DNA of 64,000 nt from Streptomyces sp. HNM0575. Lineage in GTDB: Bacteria > Actinomycetota > Actinomycetes > Streptomycetales > Streptomycetaceae. Below are positions 8,543-22,074 of this stretch, one piece after another. Numbering within the stretch: position 1 is the stretch's first letter; each line of letters starts with the position of its first letter. A program made the position numbers and the translations under genes. The notes below the pieces were generated by a model. The model did not search any database, was not told the origin of the DNA, and worked only from the letters and a program-made list of their open reading frames with translations. The stretch is from NCBI RefSeq assembly GCF_012726265.1, contig NZ_JAASAG010000004.1:518840-582839 (forward strand), in the 5' to 3' direction.

Positions 8543-10488
8543 GCGCGGAGACGCACATCGGCTCATCGGCGGGACCGACCCACTCCGGGACGGGCAACCA
8601 GTACAACGTCTTCAACGCCATGGGCGATGCGGCAAGGGAACCCACGCAGCGCGATCCCCGACGGGTCGCCGAAGACTCCATGGCCCGCTTGAAGAAGTGC
8701 TTCGTACATCCGCCAGGTTCGGCTGAAGCCCGGCAGCTGCTCCAGCAGAGCAACATGGTGCTGCTCTCCGCCGCGCAGGGAAACGGTGCGAAGAGCGCGG
8801 CCAGGATCCTTCTGTGGGAGTACCCCCATGGCCAGGAACGCTTCGGCGAGTTGGACGAGGAATCGCTGGAGGACGGCAACGGCCGGACGCTGACGCCCAA
8901 GCTCGTCGAAGACGAAGCGTGCCTCCTCTTAGACCTGACCCGCACCAACGAAGACCGTTACCGGACCCTGATGCGTGAACTCCCCGGCTTCCGCGTGACC
9001 GTGCGCGACAGGAACGCACGGCTGGCCGTCGTCGTGGACCCCGACCGTACGGCCCTGCTCCACGAGGAATTGACGGAACTCGTAGCGCGTCTCGAGCGGC
9101 CTAAGGAAAGCGACGTTCTGCAGCAGCATCTGCTCGTCAACGGCATCAAGGTCACCGAGCGGGACTTGGCCGACGAGCAGTTGTCCGCCTTCTTCTCGCA
9201 CACGTCGATGGGGGACATCGAAAAGCTGGCCCTGCACATCCACCGCGCACGGAACTCGGCACGGCCGGGAACCGGCTTCCAACTCTGGCTGCACGCCGCC
9301 CTGTCAGCGATGAGGCCGGGGAAGAGCGATGTGGCTGATCTCCTGGCCAAGCGAACAACCGGCCCTGAACGTGCCCTTCTCGCGGCCACGGCCTTTCTCG
9401 AGGGGGCCTCGTCGGAGACGATCTATGCTGCGGCCGATCAGCTCCTGACCATCACGCAGCATCCCAAGGCCCATGCTCCGGTCCTTCAACATCTCCCCCT
9501 GAAGGAGCGACTCGACCTGATCAACGCGACAGCAGACGGAGAGCTGGGGCAAGTCCGCTTCACCAAGCCGCTGTTCGCCGAAGCCGCTCGTACCTACTTC
9601 TGGGACAACTTCCCTCAACTGCGTCCTCGGCTCAACGCCTGGGTCAGCGGTGCAGCCGGATTCTCCGGAGCCGACCACAAGTGCCTTCGCAACCTCGTCA
9701 CGCGATACGCGGACGAGTGTCTGCGGACGGGCCCTCCCGAGGCTCTGAGCAAACTGGCGGAGCAGTGGACCGAAAAGTCGGCGGCGCAGGCGGAGTTGGC
9801 GATGGCCGCCCGGGCCCTCGGCGAAGGCGTGACCCACCCACGCTTCGGAAGCCACTTCCGGCGCAGAATCTACGACTTGTCGCGGGACGGAAATCTCTCC
9901 CGTGGCCGTGCGAACGTACTCATCGGCGTCTGCTCCGAGGCCCTGGCGGTGGGCTTCCCCGAACAGGCCCTGGTGCGGCTTCACCATCTCTCACATCGGA
10001 ACGACCCCGACATCCGTGCGAGCGCTCGCGAAGCGCTCGTACGCGTCACCGACTCCGACGACCACCTCTACGGACACCTCCTCACCCGGCTCCTCGACCG
10101 GATTCGCATCGATCCCGAAGGCGAAGGCCACTACGACAGGGTCACTTTCCTCCAGGTCGCAGAACCCCGCCGGATTCCCGGTCAGGCCACGGCCCGGGCA
10201 CTGCTGGCCGAGTTGTGGGCCGCCGTGCTGACCGGTCTGGAGCCCACGCAGTGGACCCCCGCATTCCGCACATGGCTGGACAGCGCCCGCAGCGGCGCAG
10301 GCACCGAGAGCCCCGTTCTCGCGGTCATCGCCGAAGCGTGCGCCCGGGACGGCCGGGCGCTCGGCCTCGTCAGAAACGCCGCGGAAGTCTGGGCGAGCGC
10401 CGACGACAGCCGACGGCGCATCGCCGACGCCCTGTGGGAGCGGGCCATCGCCGCTCTCGGCGTCCATCCATCCACGTTCACGTACTGA
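8539..10488 (+). CDS. Large protein with degenerate P-loop and helical repeats (cassette gene 3)
   Basis: Protein of 649 aa. Residues 5-23 (THIGSSAGPTHSGTGNQYN) match the C-terminal motif of the TIR protein. Residues 72-92 have the layout of a P-loop strand and helix (MVLLSAAQGNGAKSAARILLW region), but the Walker A is altered: GNGAKS has one residue inserted before KS compared with GKS. LLLD at 129-132 resembles Walker B. After ~residue 190 the protein is all-helical with HEAT/TPR-like periodicity to the C terminus. I cannot name the family; a STAND-like scaffold with an inactive or atypical NTPase core is the best guess. Codon 131, inside the LLLD, is TTA (8929-8931). It overlaps the TIR gene by 4 bases. 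Confidence 0.78.
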   Translation: MSAETHIGSSAGPTHSGTGNQYNVFNAMGDAAREPTQRDPRRVAEDSMARLKKCFVHPPGSAEARQLLQQSNMVLLSAAQGNGAKSAARILLWEYPHGQERFGELDEESLEDGNGRTLTPKLVEDEACLLLDLTRTNEDRYRTLMRELPGFRVTVRDRNARLAVVVDPDRTALLHEELTELVARLERPKESDVLQQHLLVNGIKVTERDLADEQLSAFFSHTSMGDIEKLALHIHRARNSARPGTGFQLWLHAALSAMRPGKSDVADLLAKRTTGPERALLAATAFLEGASSETIYAAADQLLTITQHPKAHAPVLQHLPLKERLDLINATADGELGQVRFTKPLFAEAARTYFWDNFPQLRPRLNAWVSGAAGFSGADHKCLRNLVTRYADECLRTGPPEALSKLAEQWTEKSAAQAELAMAARALGEGVTHPRFGSHFRRRIYDLSRDGNLSRGRANVLIGVCSEALAVGFPEQALVRLHHLSHRNDPDIRASAREALVRVTDSDDHLYGHLLTRLLDRIRIDPEGEGHYDRVTFLQVAEPRRIPGQATARALLAELWAAVLTGLEPTQWTPAFRTWLDSARSGAGTESPVLAVIAEACARDGRALGLVRNAAEVWASADDSRRRIADALWERAIAALGVHPSTFTY

Positions 10489-10512
10489 TTCGTGTCTCAG
10501 GAGGCACCCGGC

Positions 10513-11733
10513 ATGAGTTCCGGACGCAAGACGGTCGCAATCTTCGCCAGCGTGATCGGCGGACTGGTTCTGGTCATCCTCGGTCTCGTGAGGGACTGGC
10601 CGCAATGGCTGTGGCCACTGCTGGGCGCACTGGTCATCGTCATCTCAGTCCTTCTCGTACGGGCGACCGCCCCACGGCCCGATCCGTTCGACCGGGAATT
10701 CAGCCTGGAACCGGATCTGCCCATCCCGCCCCCGGAACGCCGGGAACAGATCGTCTCCGACATTCTGCTGCCGACATCGGCCGCCGACTACGACTTCCGC
10801 TTCTCCGCCACCGTCCGCTGGTCCCCTCTGGACGCCCCCTCGGACGCTCCCGCCGTCAGTCTGGGCGGGCTGGCCGTGCGCGCCGTACTGGAGCGAGCAC
10901 GTCAGGTGACCGCCTCCCATCCGCCGCACAGGGCGTCGCTCACCCAGCACGAGCTCGCCGGGGAGTTGGGCACGATGCGCCGGGACGCCACCGGCCGCGT
11001 CCTCGCCATGGCGGAGAACGTCGCCCTGAGCCTTTCCGAGGACGACGCCACGCGGCTGGAACGGCTGGCCACCGTGCGCAAGGAAGAGGAGGTCTGGACG
11101 CACGAGCGCAAGTACGAGTGCGATCGGCGCGAGTACCTGGGGAAGGACGTCCTCAAGGACACCGGCAGCGCCGTGGTGTGGTGGCTGGCCAAGAACGACG
11201 ACAAAATCAAGCAGGCCGTCGACGAGATCGGGCCGCTGGCCCAGCTCAGCTCAGCCGCGAACAACCGGGATGTGCCGGCGCGCTTCCGCCACATGGTGCC
11301 GTACCCGGAGCCGGTCCCCGAGGAGCTCGAAGTCGGCCTGAAAGCCTCCGACGGCGCGTACGAGCGCATCCACGGCAACGGCTTCGGCAGCCCGCTGAAC
11401 GCGGACGGAGGCTTCTTCGAGGACGGTTCCGGCCACGCCGACGGCGCCGGAGCAGACTCGCCTCCGCCCACACCCGGCGAACGCTTCGACGACCTGATGG
11501 AAGCCATGGGCGTACCCGCCGGCCACCGGGACGCCGCCGTGCTGAGCCGCCTCCTCACCGAGACGGCCACCAGGATCGGCCGCGGTCACGCGGTCGGCGA
11601 TCTCCCTGACCGCTTCCACACACCGGCCGAGGACTCCGCAGGGGGTCACGGGAACCCCGGGGACACGAACGGCCAAGGCAGGGACGACAGCACGGACGGC
11701 GGCCCGCCGCACTGGCCTCCGCCCGCCCCTTGA
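10513..11733 (+). CDS. Two-TM membrane protein with large cytoplasmic domain (cassette gene 4)
   Basis: Protein of 406 aa from ATG 10513; AGGAGG at 10499-10504 is spaced 8 bases from it, so the in-frame GTG at 10492 is less likely. Two membrane helices lie at ~7-26 and ~33-52, separated by a short Trp-rich hairpin (RDWPQWLW). The soluble part has a probable beta segment (YDFRFSATVRW), a long charged helical region (~120-230), and an acidic, Gly/Pro-rich tail. An SPFH-like arrangement is conceivable but I cannot confirm it. No TTA codon. It ends in a shared terminator with metK. As last gene of the cassette it may be the membrane anchor or membrane target; that is inference. Confidence 0.75.
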   Translation: MSSGRKTVAIFASVIGGLVLVILGLVRDWPQWLWPLLGALVIVISVLLVRATAPRPDPFDREFSLEPDLPIPPPERREQIVSDILLPTSAADYDFRFSATVRWSPLDAPSDAPAVSLGGLAVRAVLERARQVTASHPPHRASLTQHELAGELGTMRRDATGRVLAMAENVALSLSEDDATRLERLATVRKEEEVWTHERKYECDRREYLGKDVLKDTGSAVVWWLAKNDDKIKQAVDEIGPLAQLSSAANNRDVPARFRHMVPYPEPVPEELEVGLKASDGAYERIHGNGFGSPLNADGGFFEDGSGHADGAGADSPPPTPGERFDDLMEAMGVPAGHRDAAVLSRLLTETATRIGRGHAVGDLPDRFHTPAEDSAGGHGNPGDTNGQGRDDSTDGGPPHWPPPAP

Positions 11734-11758
11734 CCCCACGGCATCGGCCCACGACGAA

Positions 11759-11788
11759 GCCCGGCCGCCCCCTTGAGGGCGGCCGGGC
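11759..11788. terminator. Bidirectional hairpin between the cassette and metK
   Basis: Perfect 12-bp stem (GCCCGGCCGCCC / GGGCGGCCGGGC) with a 6-base loop CCTTGA. It sits in the convergent gap, 26 bases after the cassette's last stop and 35 bases after metK. The flanking CCCACG and CGTGGG can extend the stem. Confidence 0.75.
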
Positions 11789-11823
11789 CCGTGGGTCCGT
11801 GCGCGAGTGGCGCGGCGGGGCTG

Positions 11824-13035
<1,212 letters not shown>

Positions 13036-13347
13036 ATCGCTCCCTGGGGTTGCAGCGGCTGCTGGCTATCAATGGGCGGACCGTCGGGGGCTGTGTTCGA
13101 GCGGCTGCTCAAGGCAGTCACCCGAGCAGGTGGCCCAAGCACGGTCCGCCGCCAGTTTATCCATCTACGGCCGCATCCAATCACGTCGTCTCGAACTTCG
13201 ACACCACGGTGACCTGCGTAACCCTGCGCCGGGCGGGAACCGGGGCGCTCTTGACGCCGTCTCGGAACAGCGGCCTTCCCGTGACATATCACACAAGACG
13301 GACCACACGGAACCCCTGGTTCCGCACACTGCCGGTCCGGTGCCGGG
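13036..13347. other. 312-base gap upstream of metK
   Basis: No gene seen. It holds a short hairpin just past coaBC and presumably the metK promoter. The hairpin is a 7-bp stem CGGAACC / GGTTCCG with loop CCT at 13309-13325 and may end coaBC transcription. I found no clear -10/-35 pair and no match to SAM-I or SAM-IV cores. Confidence 0.5.
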
Positions 13348-14571
13348 TCAGGGAAAACGCAGTGCGACCAGGTCCCAAACCGTATCGGAGAGCACCTCTT
13401 TGGGACCGTAGGGGACCGGTGTCTCGCTTCCGTCCGCGCCGAGCACCACCGCCTCGTTCTCCTCGGCGCCGAAAGTCTTCTTCTCGCCCACCTCGTTGAC
13501 GACGAGAAGATCGCAGCGTTTGCGCGCGAGCTTGGCCCGGCCGTTGGCGAGCACGTCGTCGGTCTCGGCGGCGAAGCCGACGACGATCTGGCCCGCACGC
13601 GGTCTGTCGGTGGAGAGTTCGGCGAGGATGTCCGGATTGCGTACGAGAGAAAGCGGTTCCGGTTCGGCGCCGGTACGCTTCTTGATCTTCCCGGGGGCAT
13701 AGACGGCGGGACGGAAGTCCGCGACGGCGGCGGCCATCACCACGGCGTCCGCGTCCCCCGCCGCCTTGAGAACGGCCTCGCGCAGCTGTACGGCGGTCTC
13801 CACGTGGACGACGTCGACGCCCGCGGGATCCGGCAGGACGCTGTTCGCCGCGACCAGGGTGACGCGCGCGCCGCGGGCCGCCGCCGTACGGGCAAGCGCG
13901 TAACCCTGCTTCCCCGAGGAGCGGTTGCCCAGGAACCGTACGGGGTCGAGAGGTTCGCGCGTACCGCCGGCGCTGATCACCACGTGGCGCTCGGAGAGGT
14001 CCGCGGGCACCTCCGCGCTCACACGCTCCAGCGCGCGCCTGCACAGCTCGAAGACGCTCTCGGGATCGGGGAAGCGCCCCTTGCCCGAGTCGGCGCCGGT
14101 CAGCCGGCCGACGGCGGGCTCGACGACGAGGCAGCCGCGGCGGCGCAGCGTGGCCACGTTCTCCTGCGTGGCGGGGTGCTCCCACATCTCGGTGTGCATG
14201 GCGGGGACGAAGAGCACCGGACATCGCGCTGTGAGAAGGGTGTTGGTGAGGAGGTCGTCCGCCAGGCCGTGCGCGGCCTTGGCGAGGACGTCGGCGGTGG
14301 CGGGTGCGACGACGACCAGGTCGGCCGACTGCCCGATCCGTACGTGCGGGACCTCGTGGACCGACTCCCACACCTCCGTGGCCACGGGCTGTCCCGACAG
14401 CGCCGCGAAGGTGGCGGCGCCGACGAAGTGCAGCGCCGACTCCGTGGGCACCACACGGGTCTCGTAACCGCTCTCGGTCAGGCGCCGCAGCAGTTCGCAA
14501 GCCTTGTAGGCGGCGATGCCGCCGGTGACTCCCAGTACGACCCTGGGCCGCTCGTGCTGGCGCTGCTCCAT
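13348..14571 (-). CDS. coaBC: Bifunctional phosphopantothenoylcysteine decarboxylase / phosphopantothenate-cysteine ligase
   Basis: Protein of 407 aa from ATG 14571 (MEQRQHERPRVVLGVTGG); the open frame upstream is not family-like. The N-terminal CoaC flavoprotein domain has VVLGVTGGIAAYKA, the APATADVLAKAAHGLADDL loop and PAMHTEMW. The C-terminal CoaB domain starts near residue 205 with VISAGGTREPLDPVRFLGN and includes the SSGK motif. It catalyses two consecutive steps of coenzyme A synthesis. A GAGAGG Shine-Dalgarno is present. It follows rpoZ on the same strand after a strong hairpin. Confidence 0.95.
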   Translation of the reverse strand: MEQRQHERPRVVLGVTGGIAAYKACELLRRLTESGYETRVVPTESALHFVGAATFAALSGQPVATEVWESVHEVPHVRIGQSADLVVVAPATADVLAKAAHGLADDLLTNTLLTARCPVLFVPAMHTEMWEHPATQENVATLRRRGCLVVEPAVGRLTGADSGKGRFPDPESVFELCRRALERVSAEVPADLSERHVVISAGGTREPLDPVRFLGNRSSGKQGYALARTAAARGARVTLVAANSVLPDPAGVDVVHVETAVQLREAVLKAAGDADAVVMAAAVADFRPAVYAPGKIKKRTGAEPEPLSLVRNPDILAELSTDRPRAGQIVVGFAAETDDVLANGRAKLARKRCDLLVVNEVGEKKTFGAEENEAVVLGADGSETPVPYGPKEVLSDTVWDLVALRFP

Positions 14572-14673
14572 AGCTCGCCTCTCCCCACGCCGCGGTTGCC
14601 CGTCGGTGCGGCCCGTCCGAGGACGGCCGTACCGCCCCTGCTCTGCTTCTGCGCGTACCCACACATGACACAC

Positions 14674-14706
14674 CACGGGCCCGGCAGTCGCGCTGCCAGG
14701 CCCGTG
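14674..14706 (-). terminator. Hairpin downstream of rpoZ
   Basis: Stem CACGGGCC + GGCAG pairing with CTGCC + GGCCCGTG, with one C/A mismatch and a 5-base loop TCGCG (13 pairs). It lies ~80 bases after the rpoZ stop, which suggests that coaBC is at least partly separated from rpoZ transcription. Confidence 0.65.
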
Positions 14707-14786
14707 TGGAAGCCGGTGCCGCCGTCTCCACCACCGGAGACGCGGCCGATACCGCTTACCCGCCTGCCGTCTGCTGCCTGCCGCGC

Positions 14787-15062
14787 CTACTGCGTGACGG
14801 GGACGTCGACGGCCTCGGAGGTGAGCAGCCCCGCGTTGATCTCGCGGAGAGCGATCGAGAGCGGCTTCTCGTGAACGTGGGTGTCGACCAGCGGCCCCAC
14901 GTACTCGAGGAGGCCCTCACCGAGCTGCGAGTAGTACGCGTTGATCTGGCGCGCGCGCTTGGCGGCGTAGATCACCAGGCTGTACTTCGAGTCGGTGGCT
15001 TCGAGCAGCTCATCAATCGGCGGGTTGATGATGCCCTCGGGCGTGGAGATGGAAGAGGACAC
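14787..15062 (-). CDS. rpoZ: RNA polymerase omega subunit
   Basis: Protein of 91 aa. The family core [29 protein letters not shown] is complete, followed by the C-terminal segment [16 protein letters not shown]. Omega binds the beta' subunit and helps RNA polymerase assembly; in Streptomyces it is also linked to differentiation. It directly follows gmk on the same strand (gmk-rpoZ), as in most actinobacteria. Confidence 0.95.
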   Translation of the reverse strand: MSSSISTPEGIINPPIDELLEATDSKYSLVIYAAKRARQINAYYSQLGEGLLEYVGPLVDTHVHEKPLSIALREINAGLLTSEAVDVPVTQ

Positions 15063-15108
15063 GCTCTGCCTTCCGGAGGGTGTGTGAAGGTCGGAAAAGG
15101 ATCGAGAT

Positions 15109-15705
15109 TCAAGCGATCCGCATCAAGGCTAGCAGCTCGGCGCTGACGTCTTCGACGGAGGTATTGACAAGGGTGGTGTCGAACTCCTGCTCCGCCGCCA
15201 GCTCCGTACGGGCCACCGCGAGACGGCGCTCGATCACCTCGGGCGCCTCCGTACCGCGGCCGGTGAGGCGGCGCACGAGCTCCTCCCAGCTGGGCGGTGC
15301 GAGGAAGACGAGCCGCGCGGAGGGCATCGCCTGCTTCACCAGCCGGGCACCCTGGAGGTCGATCTCCAGCAGCACCGGCTCGCCGCGATCCAGATGCTCC
15401 AGTACGGCGCCGCGCGGAGTCCCGTAGCGGTTGCCGGCGAATTCCGCCCACTCCAGCAGCTCGCCGTTGGCGATCAGCTTGTCGAACTTCCCGTCGTCCA
15501 CGAAGAAATACTGCACGCCGTGCACCTCCCCGGGGCGCGGCTTGCGCGTCGTCGCGGAGACGGAAAGCCAGACCTCGGGATGGACCTTGCGCAGATGCGC
15601 GACGACCGTGCTCTTGCCGACGCCCGAAGGGCCGGAGAGCACGGTCAGCCGCGGCGTGCCGACGGGAGGTTCGGGGGTGGCCCCCCGGGGCGCTGCTGTA
15701 CTCAT
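15109..15705 (-). CDS. gmk: Guanylate kinase
   Basis: Protein of 198 aa from ATG 15705 ([15 protein letters not shown]). Converts GMP to GDP with ATP. The P-loop [10 protein letters not shown], the GMP-binding [20 protein letters not shown] and [12 protein letters not shown] are all intact. The start has no good Shine-Dalgarno, so an upstream start is possible, but homology begins only at [13 protein letters not shown]. It lies between mihF and rpoZ, all on one strand. GMP kinase activity links purine supply to (p)ppGpp physiology. Confidence 0.94.
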   Translation of the reverse strand: MSTAAPRGATPEPPVGTPRLTVLSGPSGVGKSTVVAHLRKVHPEVWLSVSATTRKPRPGEVHGVQYFFVDDGKFDKLIANGELLEWAEFAGNRYGTPRGAVLEHLDRGEPVLLEIDLQGARLVKQAMPSARLVFLAPPSWEELVRRLTGRGTEAPEVIERRLAVARTELAAEQEFDTTLVNTSVEDVSAELLALMRIA

Positions 15706-15786
15706 GCAGCGATTATCCCGGTTTTCGGCGGTGCCTTGCCACCACGGCACCGCAGGCCGACGGCCCACGGTGCCGTGCGGTACGGG

Positions 15787-16110
15787 TCAGGCGGACGCGC
15801 CGCCGAACTCCCGCTCCAGGGCGGCGATCTGGTTCGAGCCGAGGCCGCGCACGCGGCGGCTCTCGGAGATGCCCAGACGTTCCATGATCTGCTTGGCGCG
15901 GACCTTGCCGACGCCGGGCAGGCTTTCCAGAAGAGCGCTGACCTTCATCTTGCCGATGACGTCGTTCTCCTGGCCCTGTTTGATCACATCGTGCAGGGTC
16001 GCGCCGGAGTGCTTCAGCCGGTTCTTGACCTCGGCGCGCTCCCGGCGAGCCGCGGCGGCCTTTTCGAGCGCGGCTGCGCGCTGTTCAGGGGTAAGGGGCG
16101 GAAGAGCCAC
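15787..16110 (-). CDS. ihf: Actinobacterial integration host factor (mIHF/sIHF)
   Basis: Protein of 107 aa from GTG 16110, with GAGGTG upstream. The N-terminal helix is Ala/Arg-rich (EQRAAALEKAAAARRERAEVK). A helix-two-turn-helix DNA-binding part follows, with LLESLPGVGKVRAKQIMERL and SRRVRGLGSNQIAAL. It is a nucleoid protein that binds DNA without strict sequence specificity, needed for normal recombination, topology and development in Streptomyces. It is unrelated to E. coli IHF. It is the first gene of the mihF-gmk-rpoZ group. Confidence 0.95.
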   Translation of the reverse strand: MALPPLTPEQRAAALEKAAAARRERAEVKNRLKHSGATLHDVIKQGQENDVIGKMKVSALLESLPGVGKVRAKQIMERLGISESRRVRGLGSNQIAALEREFGGASA

Positions 16111-16569
16111 GCCTACGTCACCTCAGTTAGAACTGTCGGAAATGGATTCGGTGAGGAACCTCGTGGCCCCGCATGAGCGGAGCCTGCGAGCAACGCGCCT
16201 GTTCACGCTGCTCCCGACGGAGACTAGCGGGCGACGGCGCCTGAGTCAGCGAGAACTGCGGAAAAGTCCTGGTCAGACTCAAGTCGATCGGTACATACAC
16301 GGACAAAAGGCACCAGTTTTTTGGCCAACTGCGCGTTTTTTCACCGCCGTCGGGGTTTCACCGCTGCATCACCGCAGGTACGGCGGCGGTACGGGGCGGC
16401 GTCCGAAGCGTAGTTGTGAAGAGGTGTCAGGGGCTCCGGACCGGTGTGCGCCGGGGCTTCGGAGCGGTGTGCGCCCGCGGCTCCGGAGCGGTTCCGCGCG
16501 AGCGCTCCCGGGGGCGTCTCAAGGGGCCTCGTCCGCGCGGTCGTTCCCGAAGTCGTTCCCTTGATCCTC
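16111..16569. other. 459-base gap with an AT-rich stretch upstream of ihf
   Basis: No gene seen. Near 16257-16342 there are unusual A/T runs (GTTTTTTGGCC, CGTTTTTTCACC, ACAAAAGG) in an otherwise GC-rich sequence, consistent with the ihf promoter region read leftward. Near 16431-16499 there are three imperfect copies of a ~22-base GGCTCCGGAGCGGTGTGCGCC-like unit, between pyrF's end and that region. Confidence 0.5.
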
Positions 16570-17516
16570 CTACGGGCGGGCCGGGTGGTGTGCGAGCACT
16601 TCGGCCAGCTCCTCCGCCTCGCGGGCGGCCGCCTCGCGCAGAGCCCGCGGCGACGGCCCGTGCCGCAGCACTCCCCTGCTGACGGACGGCAGCACGTTGC
16701 CGACGGCGCTGCCGAAGACTCCCGGGAGATCGGCGGCCGTCGCGCCCTGAGCGCCGATGCCCGGGGCGAGCAGCGGGCCGTTGATGCCGAGCCCGTCGGG
16801 CTCCGCGCCCGTCCCGGCGCCGAGGGTGGCGCCCACGACCGCGCCGAAGGAACCCAGCGGCGTCTCGCCCCTGTTCTCCTCGGCGAGGTGCCCCAGCACG
16901 GTGGCGGCGACGCTGCGGCCGTCCTCCCGTACCGCGTGCTGCACCTCGGCGCCCTCCGGATTGGAGGTCAGGGCGAGGACGAAGAGCCCGCAGCCCGCCG
17001 CGCGCGCACGGTCGAGCGCGGGACGCAGCGAGCCGAAGCCCAAGTACGGGCTGACCGTGACGGCGTCGGAGAAGAGCGGAGAGGCCGGGTCGAGGAAGGC
17101 GTCGGCGTAGGCCGCCATGGTCGAGCCGATGTCGCCGCGCTTGGCGTCCGTCAGTACCAGCGCCCCGGCGTCCCGCGCGTCGGCCACGGCACGCTCCAGT
17201 ACGGCGACGCCGCGGGAGCCGAAGCGCTCGAAGAAGGCCGACTGCGGTTTGAGCACGGCGACCCGGTCGGCGAGGGCCTCGACCACGGTGTTGGCGAAGC
17301 GTTCGAGACCGGCGACGTCGTCGCCCAGGTCCCAGTCGGCGAGCAGCGCGGCGTGCGGATCGATGCCGACGCAGAGCGGGCCTCGGGTGTCCATGGCGCG
17401 GCGCAGCCGGGCGCCGAACGGTTCGCGGCGCTCGGCTCCGCCGCGTCCGGCGGCTCGCGGGGCCGCGCTCCCCGCGCCGTCGGCGCTCGGATTCGTGGGG
17501 CTGGGATTCGTGGGGC

Positions 17517-17520
<4 letters not shown>
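16570..17520 (-). CDS. pyrF: Orotidine-5'-phosphate decarboxylase (subfamily 2)
   Basis: Protein of 316 aa; last step of UMP synthesis. The start ATG 17520 overlaps the pyrD stop (ATGA). The catalytic signature VLTDAKRGDIGSTM places it in the subfamily 2 used by actinobacteria. LCVGIDPHAALLADWDLGD, VKPQSAFFERFGS and LLAPGIGAQGATAADL are also present. The N terminus has a low-complexity Pro/Ser/Ala stretch of ~35 residues. It is the last gene of the leftward pyrimidine operon. Confidence 0.95.
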
Positions 17521-18683
<1,163 letters not shown>

Positions 18684-18759
18684 GCGGGCCGGGCCTTCGG
18701 GTGCGTACGGGCGGAGGAGTCGGGGTCGGTGTCCGAACCAGCGGGCGGGGACGGGCAGT

Positions 18760-22066
<3,307 letters not shown>

Positions 22067-22074
<8 letters not shown>

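Noticed and set aside
10492..10512. GTG 10492 as start of cassette gene 4
   Set aside because: It would place the AGGAGG Shine-Dalgarno inside the coding region; ATG 10513 is ideally spaced from it.
13036..13347. Possible SAM riboswitch ahead of metK
   Set aside because: I looked for the SAM-I/SAM-IV core elements on the minus strand and found only a GCAACC word next to the start, without the surrounding helices. A covariance search (Infernal, Rfam SAM models) would settle it.
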